Assembly (NCBI GenBank): GCA_017305665.1
Contig: JAFKKH010000010.1
Span: 124,001-188,000 of the forward strand
Length of the DNA stretch: 64,000 bases
Direction of reading: 5' to 3'
DNA from: Hyphomicrobiales bacterium
GTDB lineage: Bacteria > Pseudomonadota > Alphaproteobacteria > Rhizobiales > Xanthobacteraceae
The notes beneath the pieces were generated by a model. It saw nothing but the letters and a program-made list of their open reading frames with translations. It did no database searches and was not told where the DNA came from. Both the position numbers and the translations under genes were made by a program. This document shows positions 8,252 through 17,676 of this stretch, piece after piece (positions within the stretch are counted from its first letter, which is position 1; every line of letters starts with the position of its first letter).

Positions 8252-9331
8252 ATGGCCGACGAGAGCGACGATACCGAGAAGTCAGAAGACCCCACGCAAA
8301 AACGTCTCGACGATGCGCTGGAACGCGGCGACGTTGCGAAAAGCCAGGAGGTCAATACCTGGTTCGTGATTGCCGGCGCGACGCTGGTGCTGGCGTCGTT
8401 CTCCGGGTCGATCGGCGGCGGCATCGAGATGCCATTACGCAACTTGATCGCCAATTCCTGGATGATCCGTGCCGATGGACCCGGGTTGATCCATCTGGCG
8501 CAGAAGCTCGGGTTCACCGTGGTCGCGGCGCTCGGCGTTCCCTTCCTGCTGCTGGCGCTGGCGGCAATCGCCGGCAACATGGTTCAGCACCGGCTGGTGT
8601 GGTCGGCGGAATCCCTGAAGCCGAAATTCAGCAAACTATCGCCGCTGGCGGGCGCCAAGCGGATTTTCGGCAAGCAGGCGGCGGCGAATTTCCTCAAGGG
8701 CCTGTTCAAGGTCGTCGCGCTCGGCGCGGTCATGGTCGCGATCCTGTGGCCGGAGCGCTCCCGGCTCGACAGCATGATACGGTTCGATCCGTCGGCGCTG
8801 TTCGGGGTGACGCGCTCGCTGACGCTGGAACTGCTCGGCGCGGTGGTGGCGATGCTGGCCCTGGTCGCGATCGCCGACTACTTCTTCCAGTACCGGCAGT
8901 GGTTCGAACGGCAGAAGATGTCGCTGCGGGAGATGAAGGAGGAGTTCAAGCAGTCGGAAGGCGATCCGCACATCAAGGGCCGCATCCGGCAGTTGCGGGT
9001 CGCGCGCATGAAGAAGCGCATGATGGCGGCGGTGCCGAAAGCCTCGGTCATCATCACCAACCCGACCCACTATTCGGTCGCGCTGTCCTACGAGCGCGGC
9101 ATGCCGGCGCCGATCTGCGTTGCCAAGGGCATGGACAACATCGCGCTCAAGATCCGGGAGATCGCGCGCGAACACGACATTCCGATCGTCGAGAACGTGC
9201 CGCTGGCGCGTGCGCTCTATGCCACCGTCGAGGTCGACGACGAGATTCCGGTCGAGCACTATCATGCGGTCGCCGAAATCATCGGCTACGTCATGGGCCT
9301 GAAGCGCGGGCTGTCGGGACGCCGCGCATAG
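8252..9331 (+). CDS. flhB: Flagellar export switch protein FlhB
   Basis: 359 aa. It starts with the FlhB signature KSEDPTQKRLDDALERGDV, followed by four membrane helices. The cytoplasmic domain carries the autocleavage motif NPTH (in VIITNPTHYSVAL, about residue 270), where cleavage between Asn and Pro switches export from rod/hook to filament substrates. The distal IPIVENVPLARALY block is also typical. It is the last gene of the flgB-flgC-fliE-fliQ-fliR-flhB run. Confidence 0.97.
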   Translation: MADESDDTEKSEDPTQKRLDDALERGDVAKSQEVNTWFVIAGATLVLASFSGSIGGGIEMPLRNLIANSWMIRADGPGLIHLAQKLGFTVVAALGVPFLLLALAAIAGNMVQHRLVWSAESLKPKFSKLSPLAGAKRIFGKQAAANFLKGLFKVVALGAVMVAILWPERSRLDSMIRFDPSALFGVTRSLTLELLGAVVAMLALVAIADYFFQYRQWFERQKMSLREMKEEFKQSEGDPHIKGRIRQLRVARMKKRMMAAVPKASVIITNPTHYSVALSYERGMPAPICVAKGMDNIALKIREIAREHDIPIVENVPLARALYATVEVDDEIPVEHYHAVAEIIGYVMGLKRGLSGRRA

Positions 9332-9348
9332 GACCGATGGCCGTCACA

Positions 9349-9374
9349 TGGGAATAGCGTCTGGGAATAGCGTC
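9349..9374 (+). repeat. Perfect 13-bp tandem repeat downstream of flhB
   Basis: TGGGAATAGCGTC occurs twice in direct succession, between flhB and cckA. There is no obvious function. It could be a slippage product or part of the cckA leader. Confidence 0.7.
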
Positions 9375-9497
9375 CGGATCGGGCAAAATGGCGGGAAATC
9401 AGCCCATGATGTGCTTGCGCGGACGGGCCCGATTCAGGCACTCAGGGCCGAGTGCGCGCGCATTCCGCGCCCGCTGCGATAGGTCCCGCCGGATTCC

Positions 9498-12056
9498 ATG
9501 ACCCTAGATCCCGACATCGACTTGCCGCAGATGACGCCGGAGCCGGCGCGGCGGAGCGGCAGCATCCTGCTGGTGCTGCTGGTCGCGGGTGCCATCGTCG
9601 CAGCCGCCGTGGCCTTCATGACGCTTGGGCGCGCCAACGCCCAGCCTTATATCCTGGGCCTGCTCGCTTTGCTGGCAATGGTCGGACTGTTCACGCTGTT
9701 CGCCTTCGCCGCCGGGATCATCCGCTTCGCCGACCGCGCTGCCGATGATCCGCTGATGCGTCCCATTGCCGATCACGCCTTCGACGGCATCGCCGTGACC
9801 GATTCCGGCGGCCACATCGTCTACGCCAACCCGGCCTATCTCACCCTGACCGGCGCCACCTCGATGCAGGACGTGCGGCCGGTGGAGCGAGTCTTCATCG
9901 GTAATCCCGATGTCTCCGAGGCGGTATTCCGCCTGCTCAAGGCGGCGCGCGAAGGCAAGCGTCAGCAGGAGGAGGTGCGTGTCGCCACCGCCGACGGCAC
10001 CCATGGCCGCTGGCTGCGGATGCGGGTTCGTCCGCTCGGCGCGGCGAAGCGGCAATCGAAGTACGCGGTGTGGTCGGTCGCGGACATCACCCGCGACCGC
10101 GAGCGACAGGAGGACGTGTTCCAGGAACTGCGCCATGCCATCGAATATCTCGATCACGCGCCGTGCGGTTTCTTCTCGGTCAACCCGGCAGGCAATCTCG
10201 CCTATGTCAACGCCACGCTCGCCAACTGGCTGGACCACGATCTCGCCGAGATCGGCTCGGGCGGCCTGAAGCTGACCGACATCGTCTCCGGTGACGGCGC
10301 TGCGTTGCTAACCTCGATCGTCGCGGCGCCGGGCGAGGTCAAAACCGAAGTCTTCGACATCGATCTGCGGATGCGCAACGGCAAGACTATGCCGGCGCGC
10401 CTCTATCACAAGCTGGCATTCGGCGCCGACGGCGTGCCCGGACCGTCGCGCACACTGGTGATCAGCCGCGCCCGCGACGAACGTGGCGATCCACAGCGCG
10501 CCGCCGAAGTCCGCTTCATGCGCTTCTTCGACCATACGCCGATGGCGATCGCGACCGTCGACAAGTCCGGGACCATCGATCGCGCCAACGCGCGCTACGC
10601 CAAGCTTGCGCAAAGTCTCAGCCCGGATGGCGCGGCCGGAAAATCGATCCTGGCTGCGGTCAAGGAGCGCGATCGCGGCCAGTTGAGCGCGGCGATCGCG
10701 GCCGCGGCCGAAGGGCAGGGCGACATCGCGCCGGTCGAGGTGATGCTGGACGGCGCGCGGGAGCGCTGGGGGCAGTTCTTCGTCACGGCGGTGGAAGACG
10801 ACGACCACGACGTGGAAGCCGCCATCGTCTACATGCTGGAGACCAGCGAGCGGCGCACGCTGGAGAACCAGATCAACCAGTCGCAGAAGATGGAATCGGT
10901 CGGCCAGCTCGCCGGCGGCATCGCGCACGACTTCAACAACGTGCTGTCCGCCATCATGATGGCGAACGATTTCCTGCTCAACGCGCACAAGCCGACCGAC
11001 CCGTCGTTCCAGGACATCATCCAGATCAAGCAGAACGCCAACCGCGCCGCGGCGCTGGTGCGGCAACTGCTGGCGTTCTCGCGGCGGCAGACCCTGCAGC
11101 CGAAGGTGCTCGATCTCGGCGATACCCTGAGCGACATCGGCATGCTGCTGAAGCGGCTGATCGGCGAAAAGGTCACGTTCCCCGGCGTCGTGCACGGCCG
11201 CGACCTGTGGCCGGTCAAAGCCGACGTCTCGCAGTTCGAACAGGTCATCGTCAATCTCGTGGTCAACGCGCGCGACGCCATGCCGAACGGCGGCAAGCTC
11301 GCGATCCGCACCTCCAACGTGCCGGCGGCGGAGGTGGCGACGCTCGCCTACAAGGGTATGCCGACCGCGGACTATGTGCTGGTCGAGGTCAGCGACACCG
11401 GCACCGGCATTCCGCTCGACATCGTCGACAAGATCTTCGAGCCATTCTTCTCGACCAAGGACGTCGGCAAGGGCACGGGGCTCGGCCTGTCGACGGTGTA
11501 CGGTATCGTCAAGCAGACCGGTGGTTTCATCTACGTCGACTCCAGGGCGGGCGAAGGCACCACGTTCCGCATCTTCCTGCCGCGCCATCAGGCCGAACTC
11601 GAGGCGCCATCAGCGCCGGCCGCCGTCAACGGCGCGGCGAAGGAGGCGGCGCACGCGCCAAAAGCGCCGAGCACCGACCTCACTGGGCAAGGCACAATCC
11701 TGTTGGTGGAAGACGAGGAGGGGCTTCGCTCGCTGAATGCGCGCGGACTTCGCTCGCGCGGCTACAGCGTGGTGGAGGCGTCCAACGGGGTCGAGGCGCT
11801 GGAAGCGTTCGACGAGCGGAATGGCGCGGTCGATCTCGTGGTGTCCGACGTCGTGATGCCGGAAATGGACGGGCCGACCTTGCTGCGCGAAATGCGCGGA
11901 CGAAACCCCGACCTCAAGATCATCTTCGTGTCGGGCTACGCCGAAGAGGCGTTCGACAAGAGTCTGCCGGAGAATCAGCAATTCGCCTTCCTGGCGAAGC
12001 CGTTCGCGCTCAGCGCGCTGATCGCCAAGGTCAAGGAGACCATGGCGCCGTCCTAG
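9498..12056 (+). CDS. cckA: Cell-cycle hybrid histidine kinase CckA
   Basis: 852 aa in the CckA order: two N-terminal membrane helices (about 22-45 and 50-77), tandem PAS regions (about 90-450), then the phosphoacceptor helix GQLAGGIAHDFNNVLSA with His near 476. The ATPase domain follows (N-box VIVNLVVNARDAM near 585; GTGLGLSTVYG near 655). A C-terminal receiver holds Asp in VVSDVVMPEMDG near 783. CckA phosphorylates the phosphotransferase ChpT, which passes phosphate to CtrA and CpdR. Its place just after flhB, with a CtrA box before flgB, fits CtrA control of motility. The start context is weak, but the N-terminus matches the family. Confidence 0.92.
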   Translation: MTLDPDIDLPQMTPEPARRSGSILLVLLVAGAIVAAAVAFMTLGRANAQPYILGLLALLAMVGLFTLFAFAAGIIRFADRAADDPLMRPIADHAFDGIAVTDSGGHIVYANPAYLTLTGATSMQDVRPVERVFIGNPDVSEAVFRLLKAAREGKRQQEEVRVATADGTHGRWLRMRVRPLGAAKRQSKYAVWSVADITRDRERQEDVFQELRHAIEYLDHAPCGFFSVNPAGNLAYVNATLANWLDHDLAEIGSGGLKLTDIVSGDGAALLTSIVAAPGEVKTEVFDIDLRMRNGKTMPARLYHKLAFGADGVPGPSRTLVISRARDERGDPQRAAEVRFMRFFDHTPMAIATVDKSGTIDRANARYAKLAQSLSPDGAAGKSILAAVKERDRGQLSAAIAAAAEGQGDIAPVEVMLDGARERWGQFFVTAVEDDDHDVEAAIVYMLETSERRTLENQINQSQKMESVGQLAGGIAHDFNNVLSAIMMANDFLLNAHKPTDPSFQDIIQIKQNANRAAALVRQLLAFSRRQTLQPKVLDLGDTLSDIGMLLKRLIGEKVTFPGVVHGRDLWPVKADVSQFEQVIVNLVVNARDAMPNGGKLAIRTSNVPAAEVATLAYKGMPTADYVLVEVSDTGTGIPLDIVDKIFEPFFSTKDVGKGTGLGLSTVYGIVKQTGGFIYVDSRAGEGTTFRIFLPRHQAELEAPSAPAAVNGAAKEAAHAPKAPSTDLTGQGTILLVEDEEGLRSLNARGLRSRGYSVVEASNGVEALEAFDERNGAVDLVVSDVVMPEMDGPTLLREMRGRNPDLKIIFVSGYAEEAFDKSLPENQQFAFLAKPFALSALIAKVKETMAPS

Positions 12057-12069
12057 GGACGATAGCTGC

Positions 12070-13032
12070 CTAACCGCCGGATCCATCGCGGCCGCCATGC
12101 CGCAGCGGGGCCGAGCCGGGTTGCGCAACGCCGGGACGGCTTTGCGCCGGCGTCGCGCGGGCGCGATGCCGTTCGTCGTCGTAGAGCGAGGGGCGATATT
12201 TGGCTTTCGCCTCCGTCATGGTCGCGCCGCGCCAGGCCGCCAGCATGATCAGGGTGGAGTGCTCGTCCAGTACATCATAGAGCCGCGACAGCCGGTACAC
12301 CGAAATGACGGATGTGCCGATCTCCGGATTGAGGAACAGCAGGATCTGCTGGAAGACCCTCGAGGGCATGCCGAGCGCCTTGGCGGCGCAGGCCAGCGGC
12401 TCGCCGCCGGGATCGTTCACCACCCGGTCCGCAATTCCGGCGGGAAGGATCAGCGTCTCGCCGAGCTCGGTCGTGAAATTCTCGACGTCGGACGCAAACG
12501 CCGCCATGTGCAGGGTCTCGATGGCCCGCGCGGCGCGCGACGGATGAATTTGCGGCGCGGCCCGCAGCGGCGCGGTCGCGAGATTATGCAGGATCAGGGC
12601 GCGATCGCCGGTGTCGGCGTTGAAGAACATCTCGCTGATCTCGGCGGCATCGCGCGGCGCCATCGACAGTGTCGACGTGGCGCGGGGCTTTGCCTCTTCG
12701 GCTGCCGGTTCGAGCGATGATGGCAGGGTGATGCTTCGAGCGAGCGGCCGGGGCGCCGGAGCGTGCAGCCGCAACTGGCTCATGATGACCGCCGGCGTGT
12801 GCGGATAGATCGACAGGCGCGCACGCACTGCGGCGCGGGTGGCGTCATCGACCTGATCGATCAGGCGCGAGGTGAGTTCGACGAACTGCCGTTCCTCCTC
12901 GGCGGTGTGCACGCTGGTCTGCACATAGAGGTCGGTCAGCACCCGCAGCAGGGTCGGCCGGATGTCGACGCCTTCCCGGCGGGACAACGTCAACAACCCG
13001 TCGAAGCCGGGAAACATCGGTGGTGCGGTCAT
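12070..13032 (-). CDS. DUF2336 domain protein
   Basis: 320 aa, mostly helical and Arg/Ala-rich, with a DUF2336-like layout. Helical repeats with SRLIDQVDDATRAAVRARLS lie near the N-terminus, and a later LFLNPEIGTSVISVYRLSRL block follows. There is no signal peptide and no membrane helix. DUF2336 proteins are alphaproteobacterial and often sit near signalling genes, but their function is unknown to me. It is convergent with cckA (stops 14 bp apart). Its upstream region (13033-13174) carries a perfect CtrA box that could serve it or the divergent small gene. Confidence 0.75.
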   Translation of the reverse strand: MTAPPMFPGFDGLLTLSRREGVDIRPTLLRVLTDLYVQTSVHTAEEERQFVELTSRLIDQVDDATRAAVRARLSIYPHTPAVIMSQLRLHAPAPRPLARSITLPSSLEPAAEEAKPRATSTLSMAPRDAAEISEMFFNADTGDRALILHNLATAPLRAAPQIHPSRAARAIETLHMAAFASDVENFTTELGETLILPAGIADRVVNDPGGEPLACAAKALGMPSRVFQQILLFLNPEIGTSVISVYRLSRLYDVLDEHSTLIMLAAWRGATMTEAKAKYRPSLYDDERHRARATPAQSRPGVAQPGSAPLRHGGRDGSGG

Positions 13033-13085
13033 GTCGGCGTTACGCTTGCGGAGGACAGCTGGTCCTTCAATCTAGCGCGGTTGCT

Positions 13086-13101
13086 TTAATGAGCCGTTAA
13101 C
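13086..13101 (+). promoter_or_regulatory. Perfect CtrA box between DUF2336 gene and Arg-tailed small gene
   Basis: TTAA-TGAGCCG-TTAAC is an exact TTAA-N7-TTAAC match. It lies 54 bp from the minus-strand DUF2336 start and 74 bp from the plus-strand ATG at 13175, so it could control either or both. Confidence 0.8.
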
Positions 13102-13174
13102 CATGCGCGGTTCTAAATAATGACGCGTCGCCGCCACAATCGAGACAGCGCGGGGCGCGCAGGAGAGACTGGAA

Positions 13175-13381
13175 ATGGGCACCGTTATTGAGTTTCCGGC
13201 AGATGCGGCTTCGCGGCGCCTGGGGTCGGCAATGGATCGCGCTCCGGATGAGGACATGGGAACGGTCCTGATTCTGCCCGTCATACGGATTGATCGCGAC
13301 GCCGATGAAACCAGCGGCGGAAGCGGCCCGGAGGAGGGCACGGCACCCGGCCGTCGCCGTCGTCGCCGCGCACGTTCCTGA
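13175..13381 (+). CDS. Small protein with Arg-rich C-terminus
   Basis: 68 aa. The N-terminus MGTVIEFPADAASRRLG is followed by an acidic middle and a strongly basic tail, GRRRRRRARS. No membrane helix. The start is supported by AGGAGA 9 nt upstream. It overlaps nothing and ends 16 bp before the lipoprotein gene, so the two are probably cotranscribed. I do not recognise a family. The basic tail could bind nucleic acid or the membrane, which is inference only. A perfect CtrA box lies 74 bp upstream. Confidence 0.65.
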   Translation: MGTVIEFPADAASRRLGSAMDRAPDEDMGTVLILPVIRIDRDADETSGGSGPEEGTAPGRRRRRRARS

Positions 13382-13397
13382 TCGCAGGGACATTGCT

Positions 13398-14177
13398 ATG
13401 CCGGAGAAGCCGCAAGCGACGCTGGCAGGACCGAGACGTTCACGTTTCTCTTCAATCGTTTTTGTCGTTCTGTCGGGCGTAACACTCGCTGCCTGCAGCG
13501 GAGGCGATTTTGGCCGCGTCCGTCAGGACGCGCTCAACGACGACATGCACCGCTGGATGGGCGCGGAAGCGACCGGCAGCATCGGCCGGCAGCCGTCGCG
13601 ATTCCAGCTCACCGACAATGAGCGCCAGTTGCGCGATCTCGCCTATCCCCTGATCGAGCCGCCGCATTCGCGGCCGGCCTGGAAGAGCGTGTTCGGCGAC
13701 TACAAGCCGTTCGCTCCGCCGTGGCGGCAGAAGCCCGCGTTCGACCACTCCGCCTATGGCCGCCAGCTCATCGACGAACCGCATCGCTCGGATGCGTCGC
13801 GCTATGCGCAGTTGATCGATGACGTCCGCGACGACATCACGCGCTTCGATCCGTTCTTCAACACCGCACGGCAAGTCTTTGATCTGGACAGCAAACGCAA
13901 CGCCAGCCTGAAATTCGTCTCGGACCTGTCGCCACGCGAGCGCTCCGATGCCGTTGCGCGGATGGAAGAGAACACGCTGATCGTGCAGTGGGTGCAGCAG
14001 TGCCTCGAGCAACGGATTGCATCCTATCGCTGGGCGCTGGAGCATCTGGTGATTCAGGCGCCCGACAATATGGCGGCGGACGCCGATCGCCTGATCGGAC
14101 ATCTCGCGGCGCTGACCGCCAATCCCCCGGTTGCTGCAACGCCCGTGGTCGGCCGCGCTCTGCGCACGCGCGGATAA
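13398..14177 (+). CDS. Predicted lipoprotein of unknown function
   Basis: 259 aa. A signal sequence ends in the lipobox LAAC near residue 28, followed by Ser-Gly-Gly, so the mature protein is probably lipid-anchored in the periplasm or outer membrane. The rest is soluble and Arg/Asp-rich, with blocks such as RQLRDLAYPLIEPPHSRPAW and a helical C-terminal third. The start at 13398 is chosen for AGGGA 7 nt upstream; a longer frame from 13290 overlaps the small gene and has no such site. No known domain is recognised. Confidence 0.75.
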   Translation: MPEKPQATLAGPRRSRFSSIVFVVLSGVTLAACSGGDFGRVRQDALNDDMHRWMGAEATGSIGRQPSRFQLTDNERQLRDLAYPLIEPPHSRPAWKSVFGDYKPFAPPWRQKPAFDHSAYGRQLIDEPHRSDASRYAQLIDDVRDDITRFDPFFNTARQVFDLDSKRNASLKFVSDLSPRERSDAVARMEENTLIVQWVQQCLEQRIASYRWALEHLVIQAPDNMAADADRLIGHLAALTANPPVAATPVVGRALRTRG

Positions 14178-14187
14178 AGGGCTGCGC

Positions 14188-14772
14188 CTACCGCTTCGCG
14201 GTGGGCTTCACCACAGGTGGTTCGGTCTGCAGCCGGCATTTCGATGCCGCAAGCGTAGCCTGTGCCTGCTCCATCATGCCCGGCTCCGGCGCCAGCGCCT
14301 TCAGCACGATCAATCCCGTCGTCGAAGGCGAGTCGATGATGAGGCGGTCGGCGGCCGTCACATCTTCCTCTTCCGGCAATTCCGCGTGCTGGGCTTCGGT
14401 CATCAGGTTGAGCTCGATCACCTTGCGCCCTGCCGATCGATCGTTGATGGCATAGTAGGCGACGTCGCTACGCGTGTAGAACGACACCGACGTATAGGCC
14501 TGGCTGACCGGTACGGTCAGCTTGATCGATCCGTCCGACAGATCGTAGCGGCAGACGGCGACGGCAAACGCCGGATCCATGAACGGCATCGGCGAGTGAC
14601 CGGGATCGGGATCGGCCAGCGGCAGCGGCGTTACGGTGTTGACTGCCGTCATTGCCGTCAGCCGTGAATAGGCGTCCTGGGTGGCGATCCGCGGCAGCTC
14701 CAGCACGCTGATGAAATGCACGATTCCACCCAGCAGGATTCCGCCGACGATGGCGAACAACACGCGGATCAT
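14188..14772 (-). CDS. DUF1254-like membrane-anchored protein
   Basis: 194 aa with one N-terminal membrane helix (IRVLFAIVGGILLGGIVHF). The DUF1254-style segment covers PFMDPAFAVAVCRYDLSDG and later SVSFYTRSDVAYYAINDR. The ATG at 14772 overlaps the stop of the upstream gene (ATGA), so the two are coupled. Proteins of this kind occur as DUF1254/DUF1214 pairs, and their biochemical role is not established. Family assignment rests on the partner and general pattern, so I hold it moderately. Confidence 0.65.
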   Translation of the reverse strand: MIRVLFAIVGGILLGGIVHFISVLELPRIATQDAYSRLTAMTAVNTVTPLPLADPDPGHSPMPFMDPAFAVAVCRYDLSDGSIKLTVPVSQAYTSVSFYTRSDVAYYAINDRSAGRKVIELNLMTEAQHAELPEEEDVTAADRLIIDSPSTTGLIVLKALAPEPGMMEQAQATLAASKCRLQTEPPVVKPTAKR

Positions 14773-15347
14773 GAGCACCCCGTGGTCGCGATGGAGGGCA
14801 TCGGCGCGTCGCGCTGGGTTCGCGTCGCAACCCCGACCGGTGTGTCATAAAGACGAAGCATCAGCGTATAGCGCTCGATGCCTCCGGTCGGCAGCCAGTT
14901 CCCGGCGCGGGCGCGCGACGCCACATGCAGCGCAAACGACCCGTCGGAATTCCGCACGATCTCCTCGCTGGTGAAGCCGTAGCGTTTGAGCGAGTTCGCG
15001 ACGAGGTGACCCTTGCGGTCGTAGAGCGTCAGCGTCCAGAAGCGGGCCGGCGGCGTCACGCCGCTGACGGTCACGTCGCAGCGGCCGTCAAGCATCTTCT
15101 TGTTGTCGTCGGTGGTGGCCAGAAATGCGATGCCGTCGCCGGTGCCGATCGGCAATTCGCCGCTGCGCGCGATGGTCGCGCGCGCGTAGGGATCGATCTC
15201 CGCCGTTCCGGTGCGCGGTCGTGCGGTCCACGCGCCGATGGTCAGCGTCCCGAAATCGGTGCCGCGCGTCGCGGTGAGCCAGGTGGCGCCGAGGCCGACG
15301 GCGGTGGCGATGAGCAGCGCCAGCAAGGTGAGGACGATCAGCCGCAC
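14769..15347 (-). CDS. DUF1214 domain protein
   Basis: 192 aa. An N-terminal membrane helix (about 5-25) is followed by a DUF1214 domain. The visible cues are DPYARATIARSGELPIGTGD, FWTLTLYDRKGHLVANSLKR and the terminal NWLPTGGIERYTLMLRLYD, which is typical of the family. It is probably periplasmic-facing and works with the adjacent DUF1254-like protein. It lies 31 bp downstream of the penicillin-binding protein gene on the same strand, so the three may form one operon. Confidence 0.75.
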   Translation of the reverse strand: MRLIVLTLLALLIATAVGLGATWLTATRGTDFGTLTIGAWTARPRTGTAEIDPYARATIARSGELPIGTGDGIAFLATTDDNKKMLDGRCDVTVSGVTPPARFWTLTLYDRKGHLVANSLKRYGFTSEEIVRNSDGSFALHVASRARAGNWLPTGGIERYTLMLRLYDTPVGVATRTQRDAPMPSIATTGCS

Positions 15348-15378
15348 GGGATCAGCGCTCCGGTTCCGACGTTTCGCA

Positions 15379-17676
15379 TCAGTTCTTGCGCGGTTCCGGG
15401 GACGCCCGGTCGCCGGCCGTTGCAGCCGCGAAGCTTTCCGGGAAAGCCAGCGCGCCCGTCGAAACCGGCCCGGGCGGACCTGGGGGAGATGGTTTACCCG
15501 GTTCCGCGGACGAGGTCTTTCCGAGGGATTTGCCGGCCTCGTCGAGCATCTTCTCTACGCGCACCAGAATTTCGGCGCCGCGTTTGGTCAGTACCGGCGG
15601 CGGTGCTGGAATGTTGTCGGCGTCGTTTGCAGCCGTTCTTGCAGCTGCTGCCGCCGTCGGCTTCGCCGGCTCTGCAACGCCGGGGATATCCTTGATCTCC
15701 ACGCCGCGATGCGCCGCCGTCATGATGTCGTGCCAGGTCTGGGCCGGCAGCGAGCCGCCGGTCAGACGGTTGGTCGGCGAATAATCGTCGTTGCCGTACC
15801 ACACGGCGCAGACGAAATTGCCGGTGTAACCAACGAACCAGGCATCGCGGTACGCGTTGGTGGTGCCGGTCTTGCCCGCGGCCGGAATGCCATCGAGGAT
15901 AGCGCGCCGCGCGGTGCCTTCGCTGACCACATGGCTCATCATCATCGCCATGTCGGCGGCGGTCTGGGGCGGGATGATCTGGCGCGGCTTCGGACCGTCG
16001 CGGTCATAGCGCCAGACCAGATCGCCGGCGCCGGTACGGACTTCGAGGATCGCATGCGGCGTGACCGCCTTGCCCTTGTTCGGGAACGTCGCATAGGCGA
16101 CGGCATGTTCGAGTACGTTGACCTCGTCGGCGCCGATCGGCAGTGAGGGCGTATCGGGCAGCGGCGTCACGATGCCGAACTTGCGCGCCATCGCGACGAT
16201 CTTGGCGCGGCCCTTCTTGGCGGAGTCCCACTGGTTCTTCGGATTGTTGCCGATGGCGATCGAGAGCTTGATCGGCACGACGTTGATCGATCGCGTCAGT
16301 GCCTGCGTCAGCGTCACCGTGCCCGAATAGGAATGACCGTAGTTTTGCGGACACCAGTTGCCGAGGCAGACGGGACCATCGACGATCTTCGATGTGGGCT
16401 TGAAGCCGTTGAGCAGGGCAGTGGTGTAGACGTACGGCTTGAACGACGATCCGGGCTGCCGCATGGCGTCGGTCGCGCGGTTGAACTGGCTCGAGCCGTA
16501 GTCGCGCCCGCCGACCATGGCGCGCACGCCGCCGTCGAGGTCGGCGACGACCGTCGCGGCTTGCGTCGCGTGATAGTCGCGGCCGAACTGGCGCAACTGG
16601 TTCTCGATCGCTTCGTCCGCGGCGTGCTGCACGTTCATGTCGATGGTGGTGCGCACCACGAATACGCGCTCGGTGTATGATTTTGGAAACGTGTCGACCA
16701 GCTTGCGCATCTCGTCGAACGCGTAGTCGAGGAAGTAGTTCGGTGAGTTCTCGTCACGACGATCGACCGCCGTGGCGGGATTGCGCCGCGCGCCGAACAC
16801 CTGACCCTCGGTCATGAAGCCGGCATCGACCATGTTGTCGAGCACCTGGTTGGCGCGTGCGCGGGCGGCGGGCAGGTTGATGTGCGGGGCGTATTTCGTC
16901 GGCGCCTTGAACAGGCCGGCCAGCATCGCGGCTTCCGCGAGATTGATGTCCCGCACTGATTTGTTGAAGTAGAAATGCGCCGCGCCGTCGACGCCGAAGG
17001 TGCCGCCGCCCATGTAGGCGCGGTCGAGGTACAGTTTAAGGATCTCGTTCTTGGTCAGGCGCGTCTCGAGCCAGATCGCCAGAAACGCCTCGTTGATCTT
17101 GCGTTCGATGGTGCGCTCGTTCGACAGGAACAGGTTCTTGGCGAGCTGCTGGGTGATCGAGGAACCGCCCTGGCGCACGCCGCCCGCCTGGGCGTTGGTC
17201 ACCAACGCGCGAAACGTGCCGGAAATGTCGATGCCGAAATGGTCATAGAAGCGGCGGTCCTCGGTCGCGAGCGTCGCCTTGATCAGGTTGTCGGGAAACT
17301 CCTCGAGCGGAATCGAGTCGTTGTGCTTGATGCCGCGGCTGCCGATCGGATTGCCGTAGCGATCGAGGAACGTCACCGCGAGATCGGATTTCTTCAGCCA
17401 GTCCTCGTCGGCGGTTTCGCGGAACGCCGGCTGCGCCAGCGCCAGCAGGACGACGAGACCGCCGAGACCCAAGGTTGCGGCTTCCGATAAAGGCTCGATG
17501 AAAACCCAGCGCTTCCAGCGACCGACATAGAAGCGGTCCATGAAGGTGGAGAAGCGCTCGTAGAGTTCGCGTGCACCGACCGCGGAAGAGAACAAGGTGG
17601 AGTCGATGCGCGCGTCGAAATCCAGCAGGAAATGCCGGATTCGTTTCGTCCATTCGGAAGGTACGATCTTGCGCAC
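15379..17676 (-). CDS. Class A penicillin-binding protein (PBP1-type, bifunctional)
   Basis: 765 aa. An N-terminal membrane anchor (about 68-85) is followed by a glycosyltransferase domain with the catalytic Glu in ATEDRRFYDHFGID (about 138) and GGSSITQQLAKNLFLS. The transpeptidase domain has SxxK in RQPGSSFKPYVY (about 410), SxN in TRSINVVP and KTG in AAGKTGTTNAYRD (about 598). A Pro/Ala-rich tail ends the protein. It polymerises and cross-links peptidoglycan at the inner membrane. The start is GTG, with a weak ribosome site. It could be called mrcA- or pbpC-like, so I leave the symbol blank. Confidence 0.92.
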   Translation of the reverse strand: MRKIVPSEWTKRIRHFLLDFDARIDSTLFSSAVGARELYERFSTFMDRFYVGRWKRWVFIEPLSEAATLGLGGLVVLLALAQPAFRETADEDWLKKSDLAVTFLDRYGNPIGSRGIKHNDSIPLEEFPDNLIKATLATEDRRFYDHFGIDISGTFRALVTNAQAGGVRQGGSSITQQLAKNLFLSNERTIERKINEAFLAIWLETRLTKNEILKLYLDRAYMGGGTFGVDGAAHFYFNKSVRDINLAEAAMLAGLFKAPTKYAPHINLPAARARANQVLDNMVDAGFMTEGQVFGARRNPATAVDRRDENSPNYFLDYAFDEMRKLVDTFPKSYTERVFVVRTTIDMNVQHAADEAIENQLRQFGRDYHATQAATVVADLDGGVRAMVGGRDYGSSQFNRATDAMRQPGSSFKPYVYTTALLNGFKPTSKIVDGPVCLGNWCPQNYGHSYSGTVTLTQALTRSINVVPIKLSIAIGNNPKNQWDSAKKGRAKIVAMARKFGIVTPLPDTPSLPIGADEVNVLEHAVAYATFPNKGKAVTPHAILEVRTGAGDLVWRYDRDGPKPRQIIPPQTAADMAMMMSHVVSEGTARRAILDGIPAAGKTGTTNAYRDAWFVGYTGNFVCAVWYGNDDYSPTNRLTGGSLPAQTWHDIMTAAHRGVEIKDIPGVAEPAKPTAAAAARTAANDADNIPAPPPVLTKRGAEILVRVEKMLDEAGKSLGKTSSAEPGKPSPPGPPGPVSTGALAFPESFAAATAGDRASPEPRKN

